Shown here: one piece after another, positions 32,143-39,719 of the stretch
How the letters are laid out: each line of letters starts with the position of its first letter
Position numbering within the stretch: the stretch's first letter is position 1
Source: an uncultured Collinsella sp.
GTDB taxonomy: Bacteria; Actinomycetota; Coriobacteriia; Coriobacteriales; Coriobacteriaceae
NCBI GenBank assembly: GCA_902469555.1
Contig: CABRDB010000066.1
Span: forward strand, 1 to 45,583
Length of the DNA: 45,583 bases
Reading direction: 5' to 3'
Notes under the pieces: model-generated
What the model saw: only the letters and a program-made list of their open reading frames with translations
What the model was told of the DNA's origin: nothing
Databases searched by the model: none
Program-made: the position numbers and the translations under genes

Positions 32143-32625
32143 TTACGAGAAGAGCTTGCTCGTGTCCTCAACAGGCGTGCTCGGAACGCGCCTGATCTCC
32201 AACTCCACCCCCAATTCCTGCAGCTCTTTAAACGCAGCGACATCCTCGTCGTTAACTGCGACGGAGGTGGCGACTTGGCGCTTTCCTTCCGACATGTGCA
32301 TGTTGCCGATGTTTACCTTCTTTATAGGCACACCGCCCTTGACGAGCGTAAGCACGTCTTCCGGTGTTTCGGCCACGATGAAGATCTTCTGGCGCGGGCT
32401 CGCCTTGCCGATGACGTCGATGGTCTTCTGCAGGGAGAAGAAACGCGTAGCGACGCCGGTGGGAGCGGCCATCTTCATGAGGTTCTGACGCATGGTGTTG
32501 GTCGACACGTCGTCGTTGGCGACGAGGATGAGGTTGGAGCCCAGGGTGGAGTTCCACTGGGTAGCGACCTGACCATGGACCAGTCGGTTATCGATGCGGG
32601 TAAGAAGAATGTTGGGTTCTGCCAT
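32143..32625 (-). CDS. PTS mannose-family EIIB
   Basis: A 160-residue cytosolic component that passes phosphate from EIIA to the sugar. His17 in RIDNRLVHGQVATQW is the phosphorylated residue. FFSLQKTIDVIGKASP and LVKGGVPIKKVNIGNMHMSEGKR are typical of the GalNAc/galactosamine (AgaB/AgaV) branch. AGGAAG lies 7-8 nt before the ATG. A full-length paralogue with Tyr in place of this His is encoded at 21674-22168. Confidence 0.93.
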   Translation of the reverse strand: MAEPNILLTRIDNRLVHGQVATQWNSTLGSNLILVANDDVSTNTMRQNLMKMAAPTGVATRFFSLQKTIDVIGKASPRQKIFIVAETPEDVLTLVKGGVPIKKVNIGNMHMSEGKRQVATSVAVNDEDVAAFKELQELGVELEIRRVPSTPVEDTSKLFS

Positions 32626-32661
32626 GTTGATCAGCTTCCTTTCGTTATTTGCTGACGACAG

Positions 32662-32943
32662 TTACTTGATCTCCTGAATCGCGTAACGCGAAACATCTAC
32701 GACGGCACCGGATCGGACTTTGATCTGGACCTTTTCGCCTTCGATGCCCTTGACGGTTCCGTAGATACCGCCGGCGAAAAGAACCTCCTGACCCGGCTTG
32801 AGCTCGGTGTGCAGCTCCTTGAAGTACTTCTGCTTCTTCTTCATGTTGATTTGCGACCAGATGGTGTAAATCAAGCCCATGACGACAAGCAGGCCTAAAA
32901 GGGCAACCGAGGAGCTCAGGACGTTGGCTCCGAAATCGGCCAT
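32662..32943 (-). CDS. YajC-like protein within the PTS operon
   Basis: The 93-residue product has one N-terminal hydrophobic segment (VALLGLLVVMGLIYTIW, residues 13-29), a basic stretch, then the YajC beta-domain (LKPGQEVLFAGGIYGTVKGIEGEKV, in part; YAIQEIK). YajC is an accessory of the Sec translocase, but related genes sit inside mannose-family PTS operons of several Gram-positive bacteria. Its ATG overlaps the EIIA stop by one base (TAATG), so translation is coupled and a role with the permease, e.g. in EIIC/EIID insertion, is inferred. Confidence 0.85.
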   Translation of the reverse strand: MADFGANVLSSSVALLGLLVVMGLIYTIWSQINMKKKQKYFKELHTELKPGQEVLFAGGIYGTVKGIEGEKVQIKVRSGAVVDVSRYAIQEIK

Positions 32944-33386
32944 TAGATGCCGTCCTCGTCGCCGAAGATATCCTCTTCCTCGGAGCCGGCAACGGATGCG
33001 ACCGTCTGGGCGGTGATGCCCGTCTGGCCAACGGTCACGGCCTGCTCGCCAAGCTCGGCGAGCGTGGCGTTACCGCGGAGGAACAGAAGCTCAATAACCA
33101 TGGGAAGGTTGGTGCCAGTCAGAACCTCGACATTGTCGACATCCTGGGCAATCATCATCGACTGGTTAAACGGGGTACCACCGAGCAGGTCGGTAAAGAC
33201 GAGCACACCATCGCACTCCTCGCGCATGGCGGTGATAGCGGCGCGGAGATCCTCACCGTAGGAAGCAGCCTGGTCGCCCTCAAAAGGAACGACGGTAAAA
33301 GCGGGCTGGTCGCCGGCGACCATAGCGATAGCGCTTGCGAGGCCGGGTGCGAACTGTCCATGACCGGTAAGAATAAAGCCAACCAT
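32943..33386 (-). CDS. PTS mannose-family EIIA
   Basis: The 147-residue product starts MVGFILTGHGQFAPGLASA; His9 is the residue phosphorylated by HPr. FTDLLGGTPFNQSMM is the second family motif. The C-terminus extends into an acidic tail (SEEEDIFGDEDGI). GGAAGGGAAATTTGA upstream provides the ribosome site. It is the first gene of the EIIA-YajC-EIIB-EIIC-EIID operon, and its upstream region carries both GntR-type sites and ACCGTTCACC motifs. Confidence 0.92.
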   Translation of the reverse strand: MVGFILTGHGQFAPGLASAIAMVAGDQPAFTVVPFEGDQAASYGEDLRAAITAMREECDGVLVFTDLLGGTPFNQSMMIAQDVDNVEVLTGTNLPMVIELLFLRGNATLAELGEQAVTVGQTGITAQTVASVAGSEEEDIFGDEDGI

Positions 33387-33487
33387 TCAAATTTCCCTTC
33401 CGAAGGTATGTGCAATACGAGTCCGATGATTTTCGGAAGCCAGCGGGCGCTCGCCCTTAAAGCTTCTTGGAAAGCGTTCGTTGAAGA

Positions 33488-33515
33488 CCAGTGGTTTCTA
33501 AACTGGTAGTAACCA
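33488..33515. promoter_or_regulatory. GntR-type operators before the PTS operon
   Basis: ACCAGT...ACTGGT (33488-33508) and the overlapping CTGGTAGTAACCA (33503-33515) lie about 115 nt before the EIIA start. The latter is identical over 13 bases to the agaS operator. A further ACCAGTTAGAACCAGG lies at 33783-33798. Confidence 0.6.
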
Positions 33516-33589
33516 CGTGACGTGTTGTTGTCACTATATCACCCCAGAAGAGGACGCTTTCGTTGATTCATACAGTAAAACGTTTTTGC

Positions 33590-33838
33590 ACCGCTCACGG
33601 TGATAAATCGACCGTTCACCGCTCGTTAACACTTCTACCTGCAGTTTTGAAACCGTTTCGAAATGCTTTGGCAAAAGATCGGATCTTTTCCTGTGTCCAA
33701 ACAACGTAGGGCGGCTAAATATAGCGTGTAGAAAAAATGCAGGTCATTGTGAAGATTTGTGAATTGGTCTTTTTGATTTAATACCAGTTAGAACCAGGTT
33801 AGAAATTATCGGTGAACGGTAGTTTTCGACCGTTCACC
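33590..33838. promoter_or_regulatory. ACCGTTCACC cluster upstream of the PTS operon
   Basis: ACCGCTCACGG (33590-33600) and ACCGTTCACC (33611-33620) are direct repeats 21 bp apart, the spacing seen before lacF. At 33811-33820 and 33829-33838, GGTGAACGGT and ACCGTTCACC form a perfect inverted pair with an 8-nt spacer. The 702-nt gap 33387-34088 holds these sites and AT-rich sequence; a small frame at 33812-34021 overlaps them and is not supported. Confidence 0.55.
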
Positions 33839-34088
33839 GGTTACTTGCAATCGTTTGCAGTTGTTTTCCCAGATGAATTAGAGGAACCCGATGGAGCGCT
33901 TGCGCGATCACGGGAAGTTTTGGCATTTGTCCTCATCCCCCGCGCGCCAAACTCCGGCATCCAAAATGAGCTAATGGCTCACGTTAATCGTTTTCAATCA
34001 TTACTTACTCAGTATTCGTAAGTATTTATCGTTTATCGTTAATTCTGATATGATACAAGTATCATCCAAAACGCCGATTGGAGGGGTT

Positions 34089-34727
34089 ATGCTCCATCGA
34101 AACGCATCTATATCGAATGAAACCATCAGCCGCGAACAGACAATAGCCAAACTGAGGAAGCTCGCTCGCATCTGCAAATGGGCCACAATCTGCATTACCA
34201 CCGCGCTCGCTCTGGGACTCCTCGCAGTCATTGCGATTGACCTTCTACTCATATTGCCTGGCCTCTCCCAAGGGTCGTGTCTCCAATCCGTAGAACTTCA
34301 AGCCGGCGAGGGGCCATGCCTTGCTATCGTCGGTACCGATGCGCAGGCCCCACTTATGCTCGTCGCACACGATGGTCACACTGCCATAGGGAGCCTCTTG
34401 ATGACATGCCTCGCGCTTACCATCGCGATAAGCGTGCGCAGGCTTTTCTTCAACATTGAAAAGGAAGGCAGGCCCTTTGACCTTGAATGTAACCAGACAC
34501 TTCGTCGAGTAGGACATTTATTCCTTATCGGCGGCGTTGCCGTGAGGCTTCTTGGTGCCGTAATCACGGGAATGATACTCTCAGGATTTGGCGGCAGCTT
34601 TACGGATGCGTTCGTCGGCCAGCTATTCGAGCCCTCCATGCTCTTTGCAGGCCTGATTATTTGCCTGATTGCCAGCATCTTCCGCTACGGGTATATCCTG
34701 CAAAAGCAAGATGATGAGTTGCTCTAG
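34089..34727 (+). CDS. DUF2975-like membrane protein
   Basis: The 212-residue product has four hydrophobic segments (about residues 32-57, 97-118, 141-163 and 178-200) and an extracytoplasmic loop after the first with two cysteines (SCLQ..., GPCLA). The pattern, and the YozG-like regulator 9 nt downstream, match DUF2975 proteins such as Bacillus YoaS; the assignment rests mostly on this pairing. The ATG at 34089 has GGAGGGG 5 nt upstream, whereas the earlier in-frame ATG has none. Function unknown. Confidence 0.72.
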   Translation: MLHRNASISNETISREQTIAKLRKLARICKWATICITTALALGLLAVIAIDLLLILPGLSQGSCLQSVELQAGEGPCLAIVGTDAQAPLMLVAHDGHTAIGSLLMTCLALTIAISVRRLFFNIEKEGRPFDLECNQTLRRVGHLFLIGGVAVRLLGAVITGMILSGFGGSFTDAFVGQLFEPSMLFAGLIICLIASIFRYGYILQKQDDELL

Positions 34728-34736
34728 GGGGAATCC

Positions 34737-34976
34737 ATGATTATTCTGCGGCTTGACCGCATGCTGGCCGAACGCAAGATCTCATCCAAAGAGCTTGCGG
34801 AACGTGTGGGCATCTCCCAGGTCAATATGTCACGCATTAAGACGGGCAAGGTTTCTGCCATACGTTTTTCAACTCTTGACGCGATATGCCGGGCACTCGA
34901 CTGCCAACCGGGCGATGTACTGGAATATATATCCGACGATGAAGCCGATAGCCTTTTTGGACTTAAAGATGAATAG
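34737..34976 (+). CDS. YozG-like XRE/Cro-type regulator
   Basis: A 79-residue helix-turn-helix protein: LDRMLAERKISSKELAERVG, then ISQVNMSRIKTGKVSAIRFSTLDAICRALDCQPGDVLEY (in part), the standard short Cro/C1 regulator that pairs with DUF2975 proteins. GGGGGAAT lies before the ATG, which follows the upstream stop closely, so the two genes form one operon and probably regulate themselves. Confidence 0.88.
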   Translation: MIILRLDRMLAERKISSKELAERVGISQVNMSRIKTGKVSAIRFSTLDAICRALDCQPGDVLEYISDDEADSLFGLKDE

Positions 34977-35012
34977 CCATAATTAAGCCGCCAATCACGC
35001 CTTCAACGCAAC

Positions 35013-35047
35013 AAGCCCCCTAGAACGATGTCCGTTCCAGGGGGCTT
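35013..35047. terminator. Bidirectional terminator between converging genes
   Basis: AAGCCCCCTAGAAC (35013-35026) and GTTCCAGGGGGCTT (35034-35047) pair with one mismatch. It separates the rightward XRE gene from the leftward gene ending at 35090. Confidence 0.75.
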
Positions 35048-35089
35048 CATCAGATATTTCGGCTTCGTACTCGAAAGCTCAGGCAATCT

Positions 35090-36175
35090 TTACGCAAACA
35101 GGCCGTAGATGCTGATGTTGGCCTTGGCGTACAGGCCGTTGGCGTACTCGGTCCACTTGGAGCTGGCGCTCGAAGCCTGCGAGGAATACTGCTGATAGGC
35201 GGTGTAATAGGCGGTCATGGCCTGCTTATAGGTAGCGCTATCGGCCGTAAAGGCATCGTCGGCAAAGGCCTTAGCGTAGGTGCTATCGGCATCCTTCCAG
35301 GTGCCCTTCTCGCTATCCCACTCGTCACCGGCAAGGTTGATGATGTAGTCGGCGTAGTCCTTGCTAGCGGTCTCCTCGTTGCCGTCAGCAGGCTCGGTCG
35401 GAGCGGTCGGCATGCTTGCGGAGCTATCGCCCACCTTCTTCTTGTAGAGCTTCTGCAGCGTCGCGGACTGACGGACGATCTGCTTGGCCTGATCCTTGGA
35501 CACGCCGTACTGCGTGGCCATGGTCTTGTAGTCGGAGGTGCCGATGGAATCCTCGGCGTACTTCTTCATCTCCTTGGAAGAGACGGTGATGCCCTCGTCC
35601 TCGGCAGCATCGAGCAGAATCTTGTTGCGCACGTAGGACAGGATGACATCGGCAGAGGGAGCGGTGTAGTTGCCATCGCCATCCTTGACGGTGTCGAGGC
35701 TGTACTGGCTCTCGATGGCCTCGCGCGCGGTGATGTCGCTCTTCTTGCCGTTGTAGCTGTAGCTTGCCACGGTCGAATCGAGCTGGTCCTCGGTGAGGGT
35801 CGCCGAGCCGACGCCCTTGCCGCCAAAACCACCGTTGCCGATAAAGAAGCCGACCACGGCAGCGATCACGATAGCGACCACAAAGGCAGCAATCATCGTC
35901 TTCTTGTGCTTGCAAGCGTGGTCGTCCACGTCGGAGTCGTCGTCCTCGTCCTGTTCCTCGGGCATGAGGTTCTCGTCGGCGGCGTCCGCGGCGATCTTTG
36001 CCTCCAGGCGAGCGTCCTCCTCCTCGGCGGTCGTGCCGGCAGCAATGTGCTCGGCAGACGTGCCGGCAACCAGATCGATCTTCTCCTCCTCATCACCGTC
36101 GGGGCCTTCGCCGCGCTCGATGATCTGGATGCCGTCGATCTCGTCCTTCTCGTCCTTCTTTTGAATCAGACCCAT
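35090..36175 (-). CDS. Membrane-anchored SurA-N-like protein
   Basis: A 361-residue type II membrane protein: an acidic cytosolic N-terminus of about 90 residues (EEEDARLEAKIAADAADENL, DEDDDSDVDDH), one membrane segment (about 92-113, TMIAAFVVAIVIAAVVGFFIG in part), then an extracytoplasmic region. There, EAIESQYSLDT ... VILSYVRNKILLDAAEDEGITVS in part, resembles the SurA/trigger-factor-type N-terminal chaperone fold of extracellular foldases, but I see no parvulin domain. The tail is rich in Tyr, Gln, Ala and Ser. It may be an extracytoplasmic chaperone; confidence in function is low. A good AGGAG precedes the ATG. Confidence 0.75.
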   Translation of the reverse strand: MGLIQKKDEKDEIDGIQIIERGEGPDGDEEEKIDLVAGTSAEHIAAGTTAEEEDARLEAKIAADAADENLMPEEQDEDDDSDVDDHACKHKKTMIAAFVVAIVIAAVVGFFIGNGGFGGKGVGSATLTEDQLDSTVASYSYNGKKSDITAREAIESQYSLDTVKDGDGNYTAPSADVILSYVRNKILLDAAEDEGITVSSKEMKKYAEDSIGTSDYKTMATQYGVSKDQAKQIVRQSATLQKLYKKKVGDSSASMPTAPTEPADGNEETASKDYADYIINLAGDEWDSEKGTWKDADSTYAKAFADDAFTADSATYKQAMTAYYTAYQQYSSQASSASSKWTEYANGLYAKANISIYGLFA

Positions 36176-36213
36176 ATCAGTTACTCCTTGTTAGGGAACA
36201 TAGTCCGCAATAG

Positions 36214-36242
36214 AATACGCCCGACAGAGCGCCGGGCGTATT
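36214..36242 (-). terminator. Hairpin after icd
   Basis: AATACGCCCG (36214-36223) and CGGGCGTATT (36233-36242) form a perfect 10-bp stem; the following bases are only weakly T-rich. Confidence 0.5.
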
Positions 36243-36301
36243 GATTCTCAGGTTATACGCAAACACTTAAGTACTATTTAGGCGTTTGCAGTCTGCATGC
36301 C

Positions 36302-37387
36302 TTAGGCCAGGTGCGCGATAACGGCATCGGCAAAGGCCTGCGTGCCCACAGCGCCCTCAACGGAGCCGGTCTGGGCACGGCGTACGTCACCGGTGACCTG
36401 CTCGCCCTCGTCGAGCGTGGCAGAGACGGCGGCGCGAATACGATTGGCGGCGTCGTTCTCGCCCAGGTGGTCAAGCATCATCGCAGCAGAGAGAATCTCG
36501 GCCGTGGGGTTGGCGATATCCTGGCCAGCGATATCGGGCGCGGAGCCGTGCGTCGCCTCGAAAATGGCGCAGTCGGCACCGATGTTGGAACCCGGAGCCA
36601 TACCCAGGCCACCCACCAGGCCAGCGCACAGGTCGCTGACGATATCGCCGTACAGGTTGGGCAGCACCAGGACATCGAAGTCGTTGGGGTTCTGGACCAG
36701 ACCCATGCAGGTGGCGTCGACGATCTTGTCGTTGAACTCGATATCGGGATAGTTGGCGGCCACCTCGCGCGCCACGCGCAGGAACAGGCCGTCGGTCGCC
36801 TTCATGATGTTGGCCTTGTGCACGGCCGTCACCTTTTTGCGGCCGCAGCGGCGGGCATACTCAAAGGCATACTCCACAATGCGGCGGCTCTTGGCGATAG
36901 AGATCGGCTTGATCGAGATCGCGGAATCGGCGGCAAAGGTCTTTTGGCCCGAACGCTCGACGAGCTGCGAGAGCTCCTCGACCTCGGCAGCGCCCTCATC
37001 GAACTCGATGCCGGCGTAGAGGTCCTCGGTGTTCTCGCGCACGATAACCAGGTCGACGTCGCGGAAACGAGAGCCGTCGCCCGGCTGCGACAGGCAGGGG
37101 CGCACGCAGGCGTACAGGTCGAAATGCTTGCGCAGGGCCACGTTGACGCTGCGGAAGCCCGTGCCGACCGGTGTGGTGATGGGGCCCTTGATGGCAACCT
37201 TGGTCTCGGCGACCGCATCGAGCACATGTTGGGGCAGCGGCGTGCCAAACTCGTCCATGACGCCGGTGCCGGCCTCCTGGACGTTCCAGTTGATCTGGAC
37301 ACCGGTGGCCTCGACCACGCGGCGCATGGCCTGCGTAATCTCGGGACCGATACCGTCACCGGGAATCAGGACTACATCGTGCGCCAT
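36302..37387 (-). CDS. icd: Isocitrate/isopropylmalate dehydrogenase family, probably isocitrate dehydrogenase
   Basis: The 361-residue product has [11 protein letters not shown], the substrate loop [19 protein letters not shown] (Ser and the Arg residues of isocitrate dehydrogenase), [23 protein letters not shown], and [23 protein letters not shown]. The loop favours isocitrate over isopropylmalate, and the short length fits NAD-type enzymes of the eukaryote-like/Thermus branch. Cofactor cannot be fixed by eye. It begins 6 nt after the HEAT-like gene, the last gene of a four-gene leftward operon. Confidence 0.85.
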   Translation of the reverse strand: MAHDVVLIPGDGIGPEITQAMRRVVEATGVQINWNVQEAGTGVMDEFGTPLPQHVLDAVAETKVAIKGPITTPVGTGFRSVNVALRKHFDLYACVRPCLSQPGDGSRFRDVDLVIVRENTEDLYAGIEFDEGAAEVEELSQLVERSGQKTFAADSAISIKPISIAKSRRIVEYAFEYARRCGRKKVTAVHKANIMKATDGLFLRVAREVAANYPDIEFNDKIVDATCMGLVQNPNDFDVLVLPNLYGDIVSDLCAGLVGGLGMAPGSNIGADCAIFEATHGSAPDIAGQDIANPTAEILSAAMMLDHLGENDAANRIRAAVSATLDEGEQVTGDVRRAQTGSVEGAVGTQAFADAVIAHLA

Positions 37388-37393
37388 AATCTG

Positions 37394-38092
37394 TTACTCC
37401 TCGTCTTCGGCGGCCTCAGATTTTTTAACGCTAGCACGCTTCTTCTTTTTGGAGAGATCCAGGCCAAAACGTTTAACAAGCATTTCGCAAATCTCGCTCG
37501 AACGGGCCTTGAGATAGCTGCCCTTGCCGTTCTCGGCGTCGAACTTAAGGCGCAGCGCGAGCTTCTCGGCGACCTCGGCGTCGATCTCGCCCTGGCCAAA
37601 CTCGTACAGGCAACCGAGCATATCGCGATACTCAAGGTCGCCGTGGTAGCACTGGATGGCCTCGTCCAGGATGGGCCAAGCCTCGCGCGAACGCTCGACG
37701 CTCGTGGCGCCCCACACGCACAGCAGGCGGAAGGCGGCATAGCGCAGCGTGGAGGAAATCTCATCGAACAGCGCGGTCTCGGCGCCCTCAAAGGCATCGC
37801 CCAGCTGCTCGGGGCAGGTGGTGGCGAGCGCCGCCAGGGCATCGAGGGCCTCCCAGCGGGTCTGAGCCTCGGGGCGGTCGAGCGCCTCGATTAGCGCGGG
37901 CACGCAGGGCACGACGCGCTGCGGATCGCGCTCGGCAAGCAGGTGCAGCACGCGGGCGGCAAACTGGCGGATGCGGCGCGTGGGGCAGCCGAGCTCCTTG
38001 ACCAGACGGTCGACGGCGTTCTCGTTCTCCTCTGCCAGCTGAAGCTGTGCCAGCTCCTCGTCGGTGAGCTGTTCGTCTTTGTTTTCTGCCAT
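37394..38092 (-). CDS. HEAT-repeat-like protein
   Basis: The 232-residue soluble product has alpha-helical repeats with the HEAT spacing (RRIRQFAARVLHLLAERDP, VPALIEALDRPEAQTRWEALDALAAL in part, STLRYAAFRLLCVWGA). An acidic N-terminus and a Lys-rich C-terminus (LDLSKKKKRASVKKSE) flank the repeats. No catalytic motif is seen, so a scaffold or binding role is likely. It lies between the small membrane protein and icd with short gaps on both sides. Confidence 0.7.
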   Translation of the reverse strand: MAENKDEQLTDEELAQLQLAEENENAVDRLVKELGCPTRRIRQFAARVLHLLAERDPQRVVPCVPALIEALDRPEAQTRWEALDALAALATTCPEQLGDAFEGAETALFDEISSTLRYAAFRLLCVWGATSVERSREAWPILDEAIQCYHGDLEYRDMLGCLYEFGQGEIDAEVAEKLALRLKFDAENGKGSYLKARSSEICEMLVKRFGLDLSKKKKRASVKKSEAAEDEE

Positions 38093-38107
38093 AGTTACCT
38101 CTTCTTA

Positions 38108-38536
38108 CTATTTCTTAGCGTGCTTGCCAGCACCCTTGCTGTCATCGGTGACCGAGATGAGCTGTCGGTCGGCCGCGCCATTGCGACGCGCACGGCGGCG
38201 TTCCTCAGCGTCGCCCGCGTCGGCGGCGGCGCGATGAGCCTTGTTGACGTTAAAGACCTCGTCGTGCTTGCGCCACGGACCGACGGACTCGCCAAAGCTC
38301 ATCTTAAGACCGGCGATAAAGCCGCCGAGCCAGCCGATCGGCGCAAACTGCACCAGCGGGAACAGCGAGAACACCCAGGTCAGTAGGACGACTGCCGCCG
38401 CGCCTGCAAAGTTGGCAATCCAGTAGTCGCGCTTGGTGATCACGCGCTTTTCGCACGCCCACTGGCCGCACAAAAAGCCAATGTAGATCGCAAAGAGAAA
38501 GAGCACCAGCGCAAGCACTACGAACGTCCAGCTCAT
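38108..38536 (-). CDS. Small membrane protein of unknown function
   Basis: The 142-residue product starts MSWTFVVLALVLFLFAIYIGFL and has two or three hydrophobic segments (about residues 3-23, 37-57 and 61-77), a cytosolic-looking tail rich in Ala, Arg and Asp, and the end GAGKHAKK. I do not recognise the family. The ATG at 38536 has GGGGAG about 9 nt upstream and begins 5 nt after the stop of the dehydrogenase gene, so the two are co-transcribed; the longer frame would overlap it. Confidence 0.72.
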   Translation of the reverse strand: MSWTFVVLALVLFLFAIYIGFLCGQWACEKRVITKRDYWIANFAGAAAVVLLTWVFSLFPLVQFAPIGWLGGFIAGLKMSFGESVGPWRKHDEVFNVNKAHRAAADAGDAEERRRARRNGAADRQLISVTDDSKGAGKHAKK

Positions 38537-38541
38537 GGGCG

Positions 38542-39621
38542 CTACTCCCCGTGATGGTGGCCGCAGCAGCACTCGTGGCCGTCGTCATGGCCGTGGCCGC
38601 CGCAGCACTCGTGGTCCTCGCCGTGATGGTGACCGCAACCGCACTCATGGTCGTCGCCGTGCTCGCCGCAACCGCAGCCGTCCTCGTGAGCGCCATGCTC
38701 CTCAGGACGATACTGCGACCAGTCCAGACCGGCGGCGATGGCGTCGGCCTCCTCCTTATAGAGGACCGTGACGGCCTGGGTACCCAGCTTGGCGCCACCG
38801 ATGGCGTCGAGCATGTCGTAGAGCGTAAAGGCCACGTCGGCGCCGGGCAGCGCAAGCTCGCGGTCGTCGGCATAGGCGAGCGCCAAGCGCAGGTCCTTGA
38901 TGAAGTGCTCGACCATAAAGCCGGGCTTGTAATCGCCGTCGAGCGCCTTGGGCGCCAGGCTCTCCATAGCGCCGGACTTGCCGGTGCCGCCCAGGATCAT
39001 CTGGCGGGTCTTCTCCAGATCAAGGCCGCTCAGCTCGGCAAATGCCAACGCATCGGCCATGCCGACCATGCAGGCGCCCAGCGACACCTGGTTCGCGAGC
39101 TTGGCAGCCTGACCCTTGCCGGCGCCGTCGAAGCAGCAGATGGTTGCCGCAAAGGTGGAAAGGATATCGCGGACCGGAGCAATGTCGTTCTCGGTGGCGC
39201 CCACGATAGCCGTGAGCGTGCCGGCGATAGCTCCCGACTCGCCGCCGGTGACGGGGCAGTCAAACGCCATGCGGCCGGAAACCTGGGCGGCCTCGGCAAT
39301 GTCGCGCGCCAGCTCGGGCGAGCTCGTGGTGAGGTCGATCAGGACCGCGCCGGGCTTAGTGCACGCGAGCAGACCGTCGCCCGCCAGGTAGAGCTCCTCG
39401 ACCTCGGAGGGATAACCCACCATGGTAAAGACGACGTCGGCGTTCGCCGCGGCATCTGCCGGCGTATCGGCCCAGACGGCACCGCGCTCAACGAGCGCTG
39501 CAGCCTTGGACTTGGTGCGGTTGTTGACCGTGACGGGATATCCGGCGTCCAGAATGTGGCCGGCGATGGGGGCACCCATGATTCCGGTGCCGATGAATGC
39601 GACGGAGAGCTTGTTTGCCAT
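38542..39621 (-). CDS. 3-hydroxyisobutyrate dehydrogenase family protein with a His/Cys-rich tail
   Basis: The beta-hydroxyacid dehydrogenase family reduces or oxidises small hydroxyacids with NAD(P). The 359-residue product has the Rossmann loop FIGTGIMGAPIA (10-20), the substrate motif DCPVTGGESGA (121-131) and the catalytic Lys174 in GQAAKLANQ. The family normally ends near residue 300. Here residues 309-359 add a tail with 14 His and 9 Cys, rich in Gly, Asp and Glu (e.g. CGCGHHHGEDHECC), a likely metal-binding region. It is in one frame and followed by a normal stop. First gene of the leftward operon; substrate unknown. Confidence 0.88.
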   Translation of the reverse strand: MANKLSVAFIGTGIMGAPIAGHILDAGYPVTVNNRTKSKAAALVERGAVWADTPADAAANADVVFTMVGYPSEVEELYLAGDGLLACTKPGAVLIDLTTSSPELARDIAEAAQVSGRMAFDCPVTGGESGAIAGTLTAIVGATENDIAPVRDILSTFAATICCFDGAGKGQAAKLANQVSLGACMVGMADALAFAELSGLDLEKTRQMILGGTGKSGAMESLAPKALDGDYKPGFMVEHFIKDLRLALAYADDRELALPGADVAFTLYDMLDAIGGAKLGTQAVTVLYKEEADAIAAGLDWSQYRPEEHGAHEDGCGCGEHGDDHECGCGHHHGEDHECCGGHGHDDGHECCCGHHHGE

Positions 39622-39719
39622 GAAACCTTTCCTTTTGGGTTGGGTGTTGTTACCAGGTTAAATACTCGGTGCCAGCGTTTGGGCTGTGAGTTGGGATCGA
39701 TTACGGCCGCGTTACTTGC

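Noticed and set aside
33812..34021. 69-codon frame upstream of the DUF2975 gene
   Set aside because: It overlaps the inverted ACCGTTCACC pair, has no ribosome site and no recognisable domain.
1540..36175. Shared GLIQK near the N-termini of two membrane proteins (1540-2553, 35090-36175)
   Set aside because: Five residues are too few to claim a common motif; no other similarity is seen.
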